Assembly: GCF_900113225.1 (NCBI RefSeq) | Contig: NZ_FOZE01000002.1 | Location: 186,001-250,000 of the forward strand | From: Mitsuaria sp. PDC51 | GTDB lineage: Bacteria > Pseudomonadota > Gammaproteobacteria > Burkholderiales > Burkholderiaceae_C | DNA: 64,000 bases | Direction of reading: 5' to 3' | Part shown: positions 50,320-59,196 of the stretch, piece after piece | How positions within the stretch are numbered: position 1 is the first letter of the stretch | Layout: each line of letters begins with the position of its first letter | The notes under the pieces: generated by a model | What the model was told of the DNA's origin: nothing | The model's database searches: none | Seen by the model: only the letters and a program-made list of their open reading frames with translations | Position numbers and translations under genes: made by a program

Positions 50320-52140
50320 TCAGAAGTCCGTAGGTCCGGACTGACCGGCGCTCAGGCGGAAGGTGCCGACCACGTCGGCCAGCTTCTGGGCTTGGTCCTT
50401 GAGGCTCTCGGCGGCGGCGGCCGATTCCTCGACCAGCGACGCGTTCTGCTGCGTGACCTGGTCGAGCTGCGCCACCGCCACGTTGACCTGCCCGATGCCG
50501 TGGCTCTGCTCCTGCGCGGTGTGGCTGATCTCGCCGATCATCTGCGCCACGCGCTGCACGCTGCCCACCACCTCGTTCATCGTCTCGCCGGCGGTCGAGA
50601 CCTGCCGCGTGCCGGTCTCGACACGCTCGACGCTGGCGGTGATCAGCGACTTGATCTCCTTGGCCGCGCCGGCCGAGCGCTGCGCCAGCGCCCGCACCTC
50701 GCCCGCCACCACCGCGAAGCCGCGGCCCTGCTCGCCAGCGCGCGCTGCCTCCACCGCCGCGTTCAGCGCCAGGATGTTGGTCTGGAACGCGATGCCGTCG
50801 ATGACGCCGATGATGTCGCCGATCTGGCGCGAGCTGGTGCTGATCTCCTGCATCGTCGAGACCACCTGCCCCATCGCCTCGCCGCCCTGGCGCGCGACGC
50901 GGCTGGCGGTGTCAGCCAGCTGGCGCGCCTGGTCGGCATTGGCGGCGCTGTTGGCGACGGTGCTGTTGAGCTCCTCCATGGAGCTGGCCGTCTCCTGCAG
51001 GTTGCTGGCCGTCTCCTCGGTGCGCTGGCTCAGGTCGTGGTTGCCGGCGGCGATCTGGCGCGAGGCGACCGCGATCGACTGGCTGGTCTCGCGCACCTGC
51101 AGCATCACCTGCTCGATCTTGTGGACGAACTGGTTGAAGCCGCGCGAGATGTCGGCGATCTCGTCCTCGCCGCGCACCTGCAGGCGCTGGCTGAGGTCGC
51201 CCTCGCCCGCGCCGATGTCGTTCATCGCGCGCTTGATGCCAGCCAGGCCGCTCAGCAGCGCGCCTACGGCCGCGGCCGCCACCAGCGCCGCCACCGCCGT
51301 CACCACCAGCATCGTCAGGCCCGCGTTGCGCAGCACGTCCGACAGCGCCGCCAGCGCCTCGTTGCGCTCGGCCGCGGCCACCAGCACCCAGTCGGTGCCG
51401 GGCACATCCACGGCCTTCAGGAAGAAGCGATGCTCCCCCACCTCGGCCAGCGTCGGCTCGTCGCCGTGCGCGGTCGTCAGCAGCGCGCCGTCGATCGCCG
51501 CCGACAGGTCCTTCACCGGCTTGAGCGTCAGCGCCGCGTCCGGGTGGGCGATCACGGTGCCCTGCTTGTCCAGCAGCATCGCGAAGCCGCTGGCGGTCGG
51601 CTTGATCGACTTCATCGTCGCGACGATGTCGTCCAGCGCCACGTCGGTGCCGGTCACCGCCTTGAGCTCGCCGCCCGCGCGCACCGCGCTGGCGAAGGTC
51701 ACGACCAGCTTCTTGCTGGAGGCCGCCACGTAGGGCGCGGTGATCACCGGCTGGTCGGTCGCGGAGGCCAGCTTGTACCAGCCGCGGCCGGTCGGGTCGT
51801 AGTCGGCGGGACGCTGGCGGTCGGGGATGGAGATCATCCGCTTGTCAGCACCGCCGACATAGGCCAGATCCAGGCGCCCGGACTGCAGCGCCTGCGTCAG
51901 CACCGGACGGGGGTCCTCGAGCTGCGCGGCCGGCGCCATCGCGGCGACCACGTCCTTCTGCGTCTTCACCCATGCGGCAACGCCGTTGGCGTTGGCGGTG
52001 GCGAGGTCGGTCAACTGGGCCTGCACCTGGCGGCGGGCGTGATCGCGTACGGCCCAGTAGCTGGCGAAGGTGGCGAGCGCGACGGCGGCGACGACGATCA
52101 GGATGCTGATCGCGATCAGGCGCGACTTGATGGTCTTCAT
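50320..52140 (-). CDS. Methyl-accepting chemotaxis protein with periplasmic Cache-type sensor
   Basis: 606 residues. Membrane helices at about 8-30 and 278-300 flank a periplasmic domain of about 245 residues with '[34 protein letters not shown]', the dCache pattern of amino-acid or organic-acid sensing. A HAMP domain follows ('[20 protein letters not shown]'). The signalling hairpin is '[48 protein letters not shown]'. There is no C-terminal CheR pentapeptide. ATG at 52140 gives the first membrane helix. A possible FNR box lies about 80 bases upstream. Confidence 0.93.
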   Translation of the reverse strand: MKTIKSRLIAISILIVVAAVALATFASYWAVRDHARRQVQAQLTDLATANANGVAAWVKTQKDVVAAMAPAAQLEDPRPVLTQALQSGRLDLAYVGGADKRMISIPDRQRPADYDPTGRGWYKLASATDQPVITAPYVAASSKKLVVTFASAVRAGGELKAVTGTDVALDDIVATMKSIKPTASGFAMLLDKQGTVIAHPDAALTLKPVKDLSAAIDGALLTTAHGDEPTLAEVGEHRFFLKAVDVPGTDWVLVAAAERNEALAALSDVLRNAGLTMLVVTAVAALVAAAAVGALLSGLAGIKRAMNDIGAGEGDLSQRLQVRGEDEIADISRGFNQFVHKIEQVMLQVRETSQSIAVASRQIAAGNHDLSQRTEETASNLQETASSMEELNSTVANSAANADQARQLADTASRVARQGGEAMGQVVSTMQEISTSSRQIGDIIGVIDGIAFQTNILALNAAVEAARAGEQGRGFAVVAGEVRALAQRSAGAAKEIKSLITASVERVETGTRQVSTAGETMNEVVGSVQRVAQMIGEISHTAQEQSHGIGQVNVAVAQLDQVTQQNASLVEESAAAAESLKDQAQKLADVVGTFRLSAGQSGPTDF

Positions 52141-52218
52141 CACGGCGAGGGTGTCCTGGGGGGATGGGGCGCCCCTCCACGGAGGGAAAGGGCAATTGAG
52201 GTTCCGGCCGCGCCGTCC

Positions 52219-52232
52219 ATGACCTAGATCAA
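52219..52232 (-). promoter_or_regulatory. Possible FNR/ANR-type box upstream of the chemoreceptor
   Basis: On the minus strand TTGATCTAGGTCAT, close to the TTGAT-N4-ATCAA / GTCAA sites bound by FNR-family regulators (one clear mismatch in the second half-site). It is 79 bases before the chemoreceptor start. It may be chance, as only one site is present. Confidence 0.4.
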
Positions 52233-52396
52233 ACGCGTGATGGCTTCTGGCGCGCGGCGGCCGGGATTGTGCGGTGAGCGCCAGTGATAACCAAGGGTTT
52301 CCACCAAGAAGACGGCCGACGCCGTGACGCTCGTCACGACGCCGGCCCAAGCGGGAGACAACGCTCCCACGGCTCAGCCATCGAGGGCGCGGGCCC

Positions 52397-53365
52397 TCAG
52401 TTCGATTCCTTGATGAGGCGGCCGGACTGCGCCTGCAGCGGCCGCGCGTTCATCGGGTACAGGTGCGAGAACACCGAGATCTGCTGGGTCGACAGCTGCA
52501 CCGGCTGGCGCAGCACCAGCCACAGCACGCCCTCGGTGCAGGGCGGCGTCGTCAGCGAGCCCATGTAGGAGAAGTAGCCCCGCTCCGCGGGCAGCAGCTG
52601 GTTGAGGTCGATCGGCACCGGCGCGTTGTAGGTGTCGCCGCGCTCCAGCGGCAGGTGGTTCCAGACCGTCTGGATCAGCGCCTGATCCTGGCCGCGCTCC
52701 AGCAGCACCGCCAGGACGGCGAGCCGGCCCTCGGCATCCTTGTGGACGAGGTGGGCCACCATGTCGTACTGGCGGCCGTTGATGCGCTCCTCGCTGGGGC
52801 GATGGAAATGGAACTGCTGCAACTCGTAGCGCCGGCCCATGATCTGCAGCGAGTTGCCCGGCGCCACGTTCACCTGGACCGTGTGGCCGTTGTCCACCAC
52901 CGAGAAGGCGCTGGACTTGTAGTCGAAGCGGATGCGCTCCTGGTCGACCTTGATGGTGTCGCGCAGGTCGATGGGGCTCTGCCGGGTGCCGATCGCGCAT
53001 TGGCGGAATTCGGGCTCGAGCTGGCCCCAGCGGTCGGGCGCCCCCTCGCCGGTGTAGGCCCAGGGCGTGGTCGACCGGGCGGCCGAGGCCGCCGCCGGCT
53101 TGGCCGCCGCGCGGCGCGCGCGCTGGTCGACCGGATTGTTCGTGCGGACGTCGGTCGGCGCCTTCTTCGCGTTCAGCTTGAGGGTGGCCGCATCGTCCTT
53201 GAGGCGCTCCGCGAGGCGGTCGCGCAGGGGCTCGCCCGCCTCGACGGCGGGGGCCGCCTTGGGCGCGGACGCGGGCGCGTCGGCGGCCAGGGCCGGGCCG
53301 CCGGACAGCAGGGACAGACACAGGACGGCCGGCAACCAGGTGCCGAGGCCGGGACGGTGGGACAT
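52397..53365 (-). CDS. Alpha-class carbonic anhydrase, secreted
   Basis: 322 residues. A signal peptide ends 'GGPALAADA' (about 28). A disordered Ala/Lys/Arg-rich region of about 70 residues precedes the catalytic domain. The zinc ligands are His186 and His188 in '[10 protein letters not shown]' and His205 in 'MVAHLVH'. '[11 protein letters not shown]', '[11 protein letters not shown]', '[16 protein letters not shown]' and '[10 protein letters not shown]' confirm the family. It interconverts CO2 and bicarbonate in the periplasm. The N-terminal extension is longer than usual. Single gene. Confidence 0.95.
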   Translation of the reverse strand: MSHRPGLGTWLPAVLCLSLLSGGPALAADAPASAPKAAPAVEAGEPLRDRLAERLKDDAATLKLNAKKAPTDVRTNNPVDQRARRAAAKPAAASAARSTTPWAYTGEGAPDRWGQLEPEFRQCAIGTRQSPIDLRDTIKVDQERIRFDYKSSAFSVVDNGHTVQVNVAPGNSLQIMGRRYELQQFHFHRPSEERINGRQYDMVAHLVHKDAEGRLAVLAVLLERGQDQALIQTVWNHLPLERGDTYNAPVPIDLNQLLPAERGYFSYMGSLTTPPCTEGVLWLVLRQPVQLSTQQISVFSHLYPMNARPLQAQSGRLIKESN

Positions 53366-53495
53366 GGATCGCTCCGCAGGACTTCGGTGTGCCCGCCGTC
53401 GGCGGGATGCGCGACGGCGTCCGGACGTGGGTCCGGCGCACCTTCCCTATTTCGGAGGATCGCCGACCTTCTTGAGGGTGACCGGCGGGCGGACG

Positions 53496-54713
53496 TCACG
53501 CCGCGGGCGTGGACACCTCGCGCTTGACCCAGGTCCAGGCGACCAGGCCGATGCACATCATCCCGGCCGAGGCGAGGGCCAGGGTCAGCATGGAATGCAT
53601 CACCAGCGGCACCAGCACGCCGGCGACCAGCCCGTTGGCGGCACTGCCGATGCAGGCCTGCAGGGAAGACGCCATGCCGCGGCGCTCGGGCGCCTGGTCC
53701 AGCACCAGCAGCGTCACCACCGGCACCATCAGCGCCCAGCCGAAGGCGAAGCTGCTGATCAGCGGGAAGGCCCAGAACACGCTGTGCGGCAGCGTCAGGT
53801 TGCAGACGATGTTGGCGATGGACGTGAAGCCCATGATGAAGAAGCCGCGCCGGATCTGCTTGCGCGGCGCGATCTGGCCAGCCAGGCGGCCGCTGAGCCA
53901 GGCGCCGCCCATGATCCCGCCGATGCTGAACAGGAAGAACCAGAAGAACTGCGTGGGCGCCAGGCCCAGGTGCTCGCCCAGGAACACCGGCGCGGCCAGC
54001 ACGTACAGGAACATGCCGTTGAACGGGATGCCGCTGGCCAGCGCCAGCAGCAGGAAGCGGCGGCTGCCCACCAGCGAGCGGTAGCCGCGCAGCAGCGAGC
54101 CGACGTGGAAGGGCTGGCGGTGGTCGCGGTGCAGCGTCTCGGGCATCAGGCGCCAGGTGACGGCGAACAGCAGCGCGCCGACGAAGACCAGGAACCAGAA
54201 GATCGCGTGCCAGTCGGCGTGGACGTAGAGGAAGCCGCCGATCATCGGCGCGATCGCGGGCGCCAGGCCGAAGAAGATCGTCACCTGGGACATCACCCGC
54301 TGCGCCTCGGAGGGCGGGAACATGTCGCGGATGATGGCGCGCGAGACCACCACGCCGGCGCCCGCGGACAGGCCCTGCACGGTGCGCCAGAACACCAGCT
54401 GGCCGATGCTGCCCGCGAGCGCGCAGCCCATCGACGACAGCGCGAACACCGCCATGCCCCATAGCACCACCGGGCGCCGGCCGAAGCTGTCGGACAGCGC
54501 GCCGTGGAACAGGTTCATCACCGCGAAGCCCAGCAGGTAGCCGGACAGGGTCTGCTGCATCTCGATCGGCGTGGCGTCGAGCGCCTTGGCGATGCCGGCG
54601 AAGGCCGGGATGTAGGTATCGATCGAGAAGGGCCCCACCGTGGCCAGCGCGGCCAGCAGGATGGCGAGGGCCCAGCGTGGCGCGCGCCACAGTTGGCTGG
54701 CTTCGGGATTCAT
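53496..54713 (-). CDS. Bcr/CflA-family multidrug MFS exporter
   Basis: 405 residues with twelve hydrophobic segments. 'ATVGPFSIDTYIPAFAGIAKAL' in helix 1 and 'GYLLGFAVMNLFHGALSDSFGRRPVVLWGMAVFALSSMGCALA' (MFS motif A region) are diagnostic of the Bcr/CflA drug:H+ antiporters. 'GLAPAIAPMIGGFL' is the antiporter motif C-like segment. Inner membrane. ATG at 54713 is chosen because helix 1 follows at once; an upstream in-frame ATG at 54797 would add a charged tail. Confidence 0.92.
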   Translation of the reverse strand: MNPEASQLWRAPRWALAILLAALATVGPFSIDTYIPAFAGIAKALDATPIEMQQTLSGYLLGFAVMNLFHGALSDSFGRRPVVLWGMAVFALSSMGCALAGSIGQLVFWRTVQGLSAGAGVVVSRAIIRDMFPPSEAQRVMSQVTIFFGLAPAIAPMIGGFLYVHADWHAIFWFLVFVGALLFAVTWRLMPETLHRDHRQPFHVGSLLRGYRSLVGSRRFLLLALASGIPFNGMFLYVLAAPVFLGEHLGLAPTQFFWFFLFSIGGIMGGAWLSGRLAGQIAPRKQIRRGFFIMGFTSIANIVCNLTLPHSVFWAFPLISSFAFGWALMVPVVTLLVLDQAPERRGMASSLQACIGSAANGLVAGVLVPLVMHSMLTLALASAGMMCIGLVAWTWVKREVSTPAA

Positions 54714-54911
54714 GCGTGGGGCGATGCGAGCGTGCGAGAAGCCGCCGACGATACCCCCGCCCGGCCTGTCGCACCGGCCGTCATGCCGCCCGGGCACACC
54801 GCTTGCGGGGACGGGCGTGCGCGAGTCGCCCGGGTCCGCCGGGCGGCGGCCCGCGCTGTGGCGGCCCCCCTACACTGCGGGGCTTTTGCGGAACTTCGGG
54901 CGGAGACGGCG

Positions 54912-55895
54912 GTGCCAGGCGTGTTGAGCATTGGGGTGGTGGGACTGGGCGTGATGGGCCAGCGGATGCTGGCGCGGCTGGCCGGGCATGCGCGACTGCG
55001 CGTCACCCAGGTCTGGGACGAGAACCCGGTGGTGCTGGCGCAGGTGCTGGCGAACGACCCGATGCTGCGCGCCGCCAGCAGCGCCGAGGCGCTGATCCGC
55101 GAGCCCGGCCTGCACGGCCTGTACATCGCCACGCCGCCGGGGCCGCACATCGCGCTGTCCGAGCGTGCCTTCGACGCCGGGCTGCCGGTGCTGTGCGAGA
55201 AGCCGCTCACCACCGACTTCGCCGCCGCCCGCGCCTGCATCGAGCGCATCGAGCAGGAGCGGCGCCGGGCCGCGGTCAACTATTCGCTCGCGTCGTCGAC
55301 CGGCCTGGCGCAGTTGCAGCTGGCCTTCGGCGCGGCGTCGCGGCGGCCGCTGGGGGCGCTGCGGGATGTGCGCATCGACCTGCGCTTCGCCGCCTGGCCG
55401 CGGCCCTGGCAGGCGGGCGCGGGCGCCTGGCTGTCGCAGCGCGCCGAGGGCGGCTTCACGCGCGAGGTGCTGTCGCATTTCATCTTCGTGCTGCAGCGGG
55501 TGCTGGGCCCGGCGCGCGTCGTGCGCAGCGAGGTCGTTTATCCCGCGGACGGCATCGGCTCGGAGCTCTCCGTCGAGGCGGAGCTGAGCGCGGCCGGCGT
55601 GCCGGTCATGATCAGCGCGGGCATCGGCGGCGAGCGCGCCGATGACAACCGCATGCTGTGGCGCGCCAGCGAAGGCGAGATCGAGTTGCGCGACTGGTTC
55701 GGCGTGACGCAGCAGCGCCAGGGCGAGCGTGTGCAGAGCCTGGGCGACGCCGAGACCCTGCGCATGAACGGCATGACCGACCAGCTCGGTCACTGGGCCG
55801 CAATGCTGGAAGGCCGCTCGCACAGCCTCCCCGGCTTCGCCGAAGCGCTCGCAGTCCAGCAAACCATCGAAGCGATCCTTGCAGGCAAGTCCTGA
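54912..55895 (+). CDS. Gfo/Idh/MocA-family NAD(P)-dependent oxidoreductase
   Basis: 327 residues. The Rossmann fold begins 'LSIGVVGLGVMGQRMLARL', and the signature 'VLCEKPLTTDFAAARACIE' carries the conserved Lys of the EKP motif. The C-terminal alpha/beta domain contains 'GALRDVRIDLRF', 'GGFTREVLSHFIFVLQRVLGPAR' and 'LEGRSHSLPGFAEALAVQQTIEAIL'. The family oxidises or reduces sugars, inositols and related compounds; the substrate is not evident. No ATG fits: GTG at 54912 is preferred because GGAG lies 6 bases upstream, with GTG at 54921 as alternative. Confidence 0.85.
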   Translation: MPGVLSIGVVGLGVMGQRMLARLAGHARLRVTQVWDENPVVLAQVLANDPMLRAASSAEALIREPGLHGLYIATPPGPHIALSERAFDAGLPVLCEKPLTTDFAAARACIERIEQERRRAAVNYSLASSTGLAQLQLAFGAASRRPLGALRDVRIDLRFAAWPRPWQAGAGAWLSQRAEGGFTREVLSHFIFVLQRVLGPARVVRSEVVYPADGIGSELSVEAELSAAGVPVMISAGIGGERADDNRMLWRASEGEIELRDWFGVTQQRQGERVQSLGDAETLRMNGMTDQLGHWAAMLEGRSHSLPGFAEALAVQQTIEAILAGKS

Positions 55896-55905
55896 CACCA
55901 AACGC

Positions 55906-56032
55906 ACCGCGTGGCCGAAGCGGTTTCGCTTTGGGATGCCCCGCTAGGCGCGAACCGGAGCCATAGCTCAGCTATGGTGAGGATTCGCAACGACGCGGGG
56001 AGCCCAAAGCGAAGCCGAGGCGGCCACGCGGT
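55906..56032. repeat. 127-bp imperfect palindrome upstream of rnpB
   Basis: The left arm starts ACCGCGTGGCC and the right arm ends GGCCACGCGGT. Matching continues inward through TTCGCTTTGGG / CCCAAAGCGAA and CCCCGC / GCGGGG, then GCGAA / TTCGC, to a perfect central hairpin CCATAGC-TCA-GCTATGG at 55961-55977. It ends about 15 bases before the RNase P RNA, so it overlaps the expected rnpB promoter. Origin unknown; it could be a mobile palindromic repeat or a strong bidirectional terminator. Confidence 0.8.
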
Positions 56033-56047
56033 TAAACTCTCGCCCCG

Positions 56048-56382
56048 TGAAGTAAGCCAGACCGCCGCTGGTGCGATCGTGGAAACACGGCACTGGAGGA
56101 AGGTCCGGACTGCATAGAGCGGCGTAGCAGCTAACGGCTGCCCGGCGAAAGCCGAGGATCAGAGCAACAGAGACGAGTCGGGACCGGTGCAAGCCGGTTT
56201 CGGGTGAAACGGGCAATCTCTACGCGCAGCAACACCAAGTAGGCCAGCGTTGATGCGGCTCGCAGAGCTGGCGGGTAGGTGGCACCGAGCCGGGCAGTGA
56301 TGCCCGGCCCAGATGAATGGCGGTCACGCGGCGAATCGCAAGAGGAGCCGCGCACAGAATCCGGCCTATCGGCTTGCTTCAC
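56048..56382 (+). ncRNA. rnpB: RNase P RNA, bacterial class A
   Basis: The RNA component of RNase P, which trims the 5' leader of tRNA precursors. The 5' end GTGAAGTAAGCC pairs with the 3' end GGCTTGCTTCAC (helix P1). Conserved blocks: GAGGAAGGTCCGGA at 56097-56110 (P4, CR-I), GCAACAGAGA near 56164, GGTGAAACGG near 56205, AGATGAATG at 56312-56320, and ACAGAATCCGGCCTAT at 56354-56369 (P4 partner, CR-V). Length about 335 bases. TAAACT at 56033-56038 is a candidate -10 directly after the palindrome. The ends are taken from helix P1 and may be off by a few bases. Confidence 0.95.
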
Positions 56383-56471
56383 CTTTATGACGATTTGCAA
56401 GCGAACGTTGGCTTGCAAAGGCTTTCAGGGATTTCCCGCGCGTTGGGCACATCGGTTGCTACCGTGCAGGC

Positions 56472-56936
56472 ATGCAGATCGAACCCCTGGACCCCCACAG
56501 CCCCGCCGCGATGTCCCTGCTGGCGCAGTCGGACGCGTACATGGCGGCCCTCTACCCCGGCGAAAGCAACCACCTCCTGGATCCCCAGGCGCTCGCCCAG
56601 CCGCAGGTGCGCTTCATTGGCGTCTGGCTCGCGGAATGGCTGGCCGGTTGCGCGGCGGTGAAGGTCGTCGACGACGCCGACGGTCCGTACGGCGAGATCA
56701 AGCGGGTGTTCGTCCAACCGCATTTCCGGGGACGCGGCATTTCCAAGGTGCTGATGGAAGAGCTCGAGTCCCATCTCAGGGCACAAGGCATCGGACTGGC
56801 GCGCCTGGAGACCGGCGTGCACCAGCCGGAGGCGCTCAAGCTCTACGAGCGCCTGGGTTATGACCGCCGCGCTCCCTTCGGCGACTACACCGACGACCCG
56901 CTGTCCGTCTTCATGGAAAAGCGCCTGTCGGCCTGA
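56472..56936 (+). CDS. GNAT-family N-acetyltransferase
   Basis: 154 residues. The acetyl-CoA site is 'EIKRVFVQPHFRGRGISKVLMEELESHLRAQG', with the R-G-x-G-x-G/S-type motif 'RGRGIS', followed by 'LETGVHQPEALKLYERLGYDRRAPFGDY', the usual C-terminal strand and helix. 'SDAYMAALYPGESNHLLD' at the N-terminus is shared by a common subgroup of unknown substrate. Cytoplasmic. It lies just after rnpB. Confidence 0.9.
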   Translation: MQIEPLDPHSPAAMSLLAQSDAYMAALYPGESNHLLDPQALAQPQVRFIGVWLAEWLAGCAAVKVVDDADGPYGEIKRVFVQPHFRGRGISKVLMEELESHLRAQGIGLARLETGVHQPEALKLYERLGYDRRAPFGDYTDDPLSVFMEKRLSA

Positions 56937-57065
56937 GGCCGCCCTCCCCCCTAGAACCTAGTCCCCTCGACGAGTTCCCCCGCCCTGGGGGACGGGCGAC
57001 GGCCACGCGGGCCGGCGTCGACATACCGTGCGGGCTGCCCGGTTTTCCCGCAGCAGCACCGCCCC

Positions 57066-58163
57066 ATGGCCCCGACCGACCGCCACGCCCCCAAGCTCGC
57101 CTCGATCGAGGCCGCCCGCGCGATCGCCGCGCTGGCGGTGGTGCTGATGCACGCGACCCACCTGATGCGGGTGCCGCAGTTCTCGGGCCAGGTCGCGCTC
57201 GGCGGCCTGTTCGACTTCGGTTATGCCGGCGTCGACTTCTTCTTCGTCCTGAGCGGCTTCATCATCACCTTCGTCCACCACGCGGAGCTCGGCGGCGGCG
57301 CGGCGCGCTGCCCGGGCTACCTGTGGAAGCGCTTCGTGCGCGTGTTCCCGATCTACTGGATGGTGCTGGCGATGACCGCCGGCCCGTCGATCCTGGCCCG
57401 TCTGGCGACCGGGCGCACGCCGATCTCGGAACTGGGCGCCGAGGACCTCCCCGGCACGCTGCTGCTGTGGATCGGCGGTGGCACGCCGGAATACGTCGGC
57501 GTGGCCTGGTCGCTGCAGTACGAGGTGCTCTTCTACCTGAGCTTCTGCGTGCTGCTGCTGCACCTGCGCGGCGGCCTGGCGCTGTACGCGCTGTGGGCCG
57601 CGCTGGTGGTCGCGCAGGCCTTCGGCCAGTTGCCGGCCGCCCTGCCCTGGAAGCTCGGCGATCCGCACTGCCTGCAGTTCCTGATGGGCGTCGCCACCGG
57701 GCTGATGGCGCGCCGCGCGACGCTGCCGCTGGTGCGGGGGCAATGGCTGCTGGCGGCCGCGGCCTTCGTCGCCGCGGTGCTCTATGAACGGCTCGGGTCG
57801 CAGGGGCCGCACGCCTTCGGCGGCCGCGTGGCGCTGGGGCTGGCCTCGGCGCTGGTGCTCGCGACGCTGGTCGCGATGGAGCGACGCCGGCCGGTGCGCG
57901 TGCCGGCGCTGCTCGTCCAGCTGGGCGCGGCCTCGTACTCGCTGTACCTGGCGCACTGCCTGCTGATCAACATCGTGCTCGCGTCGATGGCCAAGGCCGG
58001 CCTCTATCACGCGCTGCCCGAGGCGCTCGTCTTCTCGATCGCGGTCCTGGCGGCCGTCACCGGCGGCTGGCTGATCGGGCGCTGCCTCGAACTGCCGGTG
58101 GTCGCGTGGCTGCGGCGGCGGCGCTCGCCACCGGCCGTGCCCGCGCCCGCGATCGCGGCCTGA
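57066..58163 (+). CDS. Membrane acyltransferase of the acyltransferase-3 family (OafA/ExoZ-like)
   Basis: 365 residues with about ten membrane helices. 'LASIEAARAIAALAVVLMHATHLM' contains the conserved His of the R/H active-site region, 'FDFGYAGVDFFFVLSGFIITFVHH' is the family's second hallmark, and 'RFVRVFPIYWMVL' follows. 'SLQYEVLFYLSFCVLLL' and 'SYSLYLAHCLLINIVLA' complete the pattern. Such proteins O-acetylate or O-acylate exopolysaccharide or lipopolysaccharide at the inner membrane. No polysaccharide genes are next to it. Confidence 0.9.
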   Translation: MAPTDRHAPKLASIEAARAIAALAVVLMHATHLMRVPQFSGQVALGGLFDFGYAGVDFFFVLSGFIITFVHHAELGGGAARCPGYLWKRFVRVFPIYWMVLAMTAGPSILARLATGRTPISELGAEDLPGTLLLWIGGGTPEYVGVAWSLQYEVLFYLSFCVLLLHLRGGLALYALWAALVVAQAFGQLPAALPWKLGDPHCLQFLMGVATGLMARRATLPLVRGQWLLAAAAFVAAVLYERLGSQGPHAFGGRVALGLASALVLATLVAMERRRPVRVPALLVQLGAASYSLYLAHCLLINIVLASMAKAGLYHALPEALVFSIAVLAAVTGGWLIGRCLELPVVAWLRRRRSPPAVPAPAIAA

Positions 58164-58176
58164 GCGACGCCGCTCG

Positions 58177-59196
58177 TCACTCCTCGTTGTCGCCGCTGCC
58201 GCCCGTCTGGTCGTTGCGCTTCTCCGCCTGTTTCAGCAGCGGTGCCTCCAGGCGCGCCATGCCGTCGATGAAGCTGTCCACCGGCTGCGGCGTGGCGACG
58301 CGCAAGGCCGGCGGCGGCAAGGTGGCCATGTAGTTGGGACCGAGCCAGTACTGCTGCTCGGTACGCCGGCCGACGGTCAGCACCAGGCCGACGACGCACA
58401 TCGCGCCGATGCCCACCGCCAGCCGCCGCGACGCGCGCGGCCACACCACCGTCGCATGCCACCACAGCAGCAGCGCGGCGCCCACCGACATCACCAGCGT
58501 CTCCAGCGCCAGCAGCCGCGGCAGGTTGAACATGTAGGCCAGCAGCGGCAGCAGCAGGTCGAAGAGCTGCATCGCCACCGTCGCCACCAGCGCCCGCCAC
58601 AGGTGGGCGCCAAACGCGAACCAGTGCCGGAAGAGCTGCGTCACCAGCGCCCACAGCGCGGCCCAGATCAGCGCCACGCCCACCGGCGCCAGCAGCGCGC
58701 TGACGGTGTCGACCCAGGTCGCGCTGCCGTCGTTGGCGGCCCAGTTCGAGCCCCACAGGAGCAGCGCCCAGACCGCCAGCAGCGCCGGCAGCGCCCACGA
58801 CGGCCGGGCGTCGCGCCGCACCGGCTCGTCGGCGCGGTTCATCGGCTTTTCCGCCGGCAGCGGGTCCAGCGAGGTGCGCAGCCGCAGCCGGGTCGTGCCC
58901 AGTTGCAGCAGCGCCGACGACGGCCAGGCCGCGCGGCTGCCGGCGGCGATCCGGTGGCCGTCGAGCCAGCCGCCGTTGTGGCTGGGCAGCAGCTCCAGCA
59001 CCGGGCCCGAGGCGGCCGGCGCCGCGTCCGTCCCGGCGTCGTCCCAGTGCAGCAGCGCATGGGCGCCGGCCAGGTGCGGATCGGCCAGCACCAGGTCGCA
59101 GTCGGGCGAGCGCCCGATGCGCAGCGGCCAGGCCCGCACCTTGTGGGTTTCCCGGCAATGACCGTCCCGGTCGACGATCTCGATCACCGCGTCCAT
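58177..59196 (-). CDS. FHA-domain membrane protein
   Basis: 339 residues. The N-terminal FHA domain (about 15-110) has 'LRIGRSPDCDLVLADPHLAGAHALLHWDD' (GR..S and the later His) and 'LLPSHNGGWLDGHRI' (the N-G-W/T-x-x-x-G loop), so it should recognise phosphothreonine. Four or five membrane helices lie between about 130 and 270, and the C-terminal segment (280-339) carries 'YWLGPNYMATLPPPAL'. The start overlaps the end of the upstream secreted protease gene by 13 bases, so the two are co-expressed. It may link a phospho-signal to the protease. Confidence 0.8.
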   Translation of the reverse strand: MDAVIEIVDRDGHCRETHKVRAWPLRIGRSPDCDLVLADPHLAGAHALLHWDDAGTDAAPAASGPVLELLPSHNGGWLDGHRIAAGSRAAWPSSALLQLGTTRLRLRTSLDPLPAEKPMNRADEPVRRDARPSWALPALLAVWALLLWGSNWAANDGSATWVDTVSALLAPVGVALIWAALWALVTQLFRHWFAFGAHLWRALVATVAMQLFDLLLPLLAYMFNLPRLLALETLVMSVGAALLLWWHATVVWPRASRRLAVGIGAMCVVGLVLTVGRRTEQQYWLGPNYMATLPPPALRVATPQPVDSFIDGMARLEAPLLKQAEKRNDQTGGSGDNEE

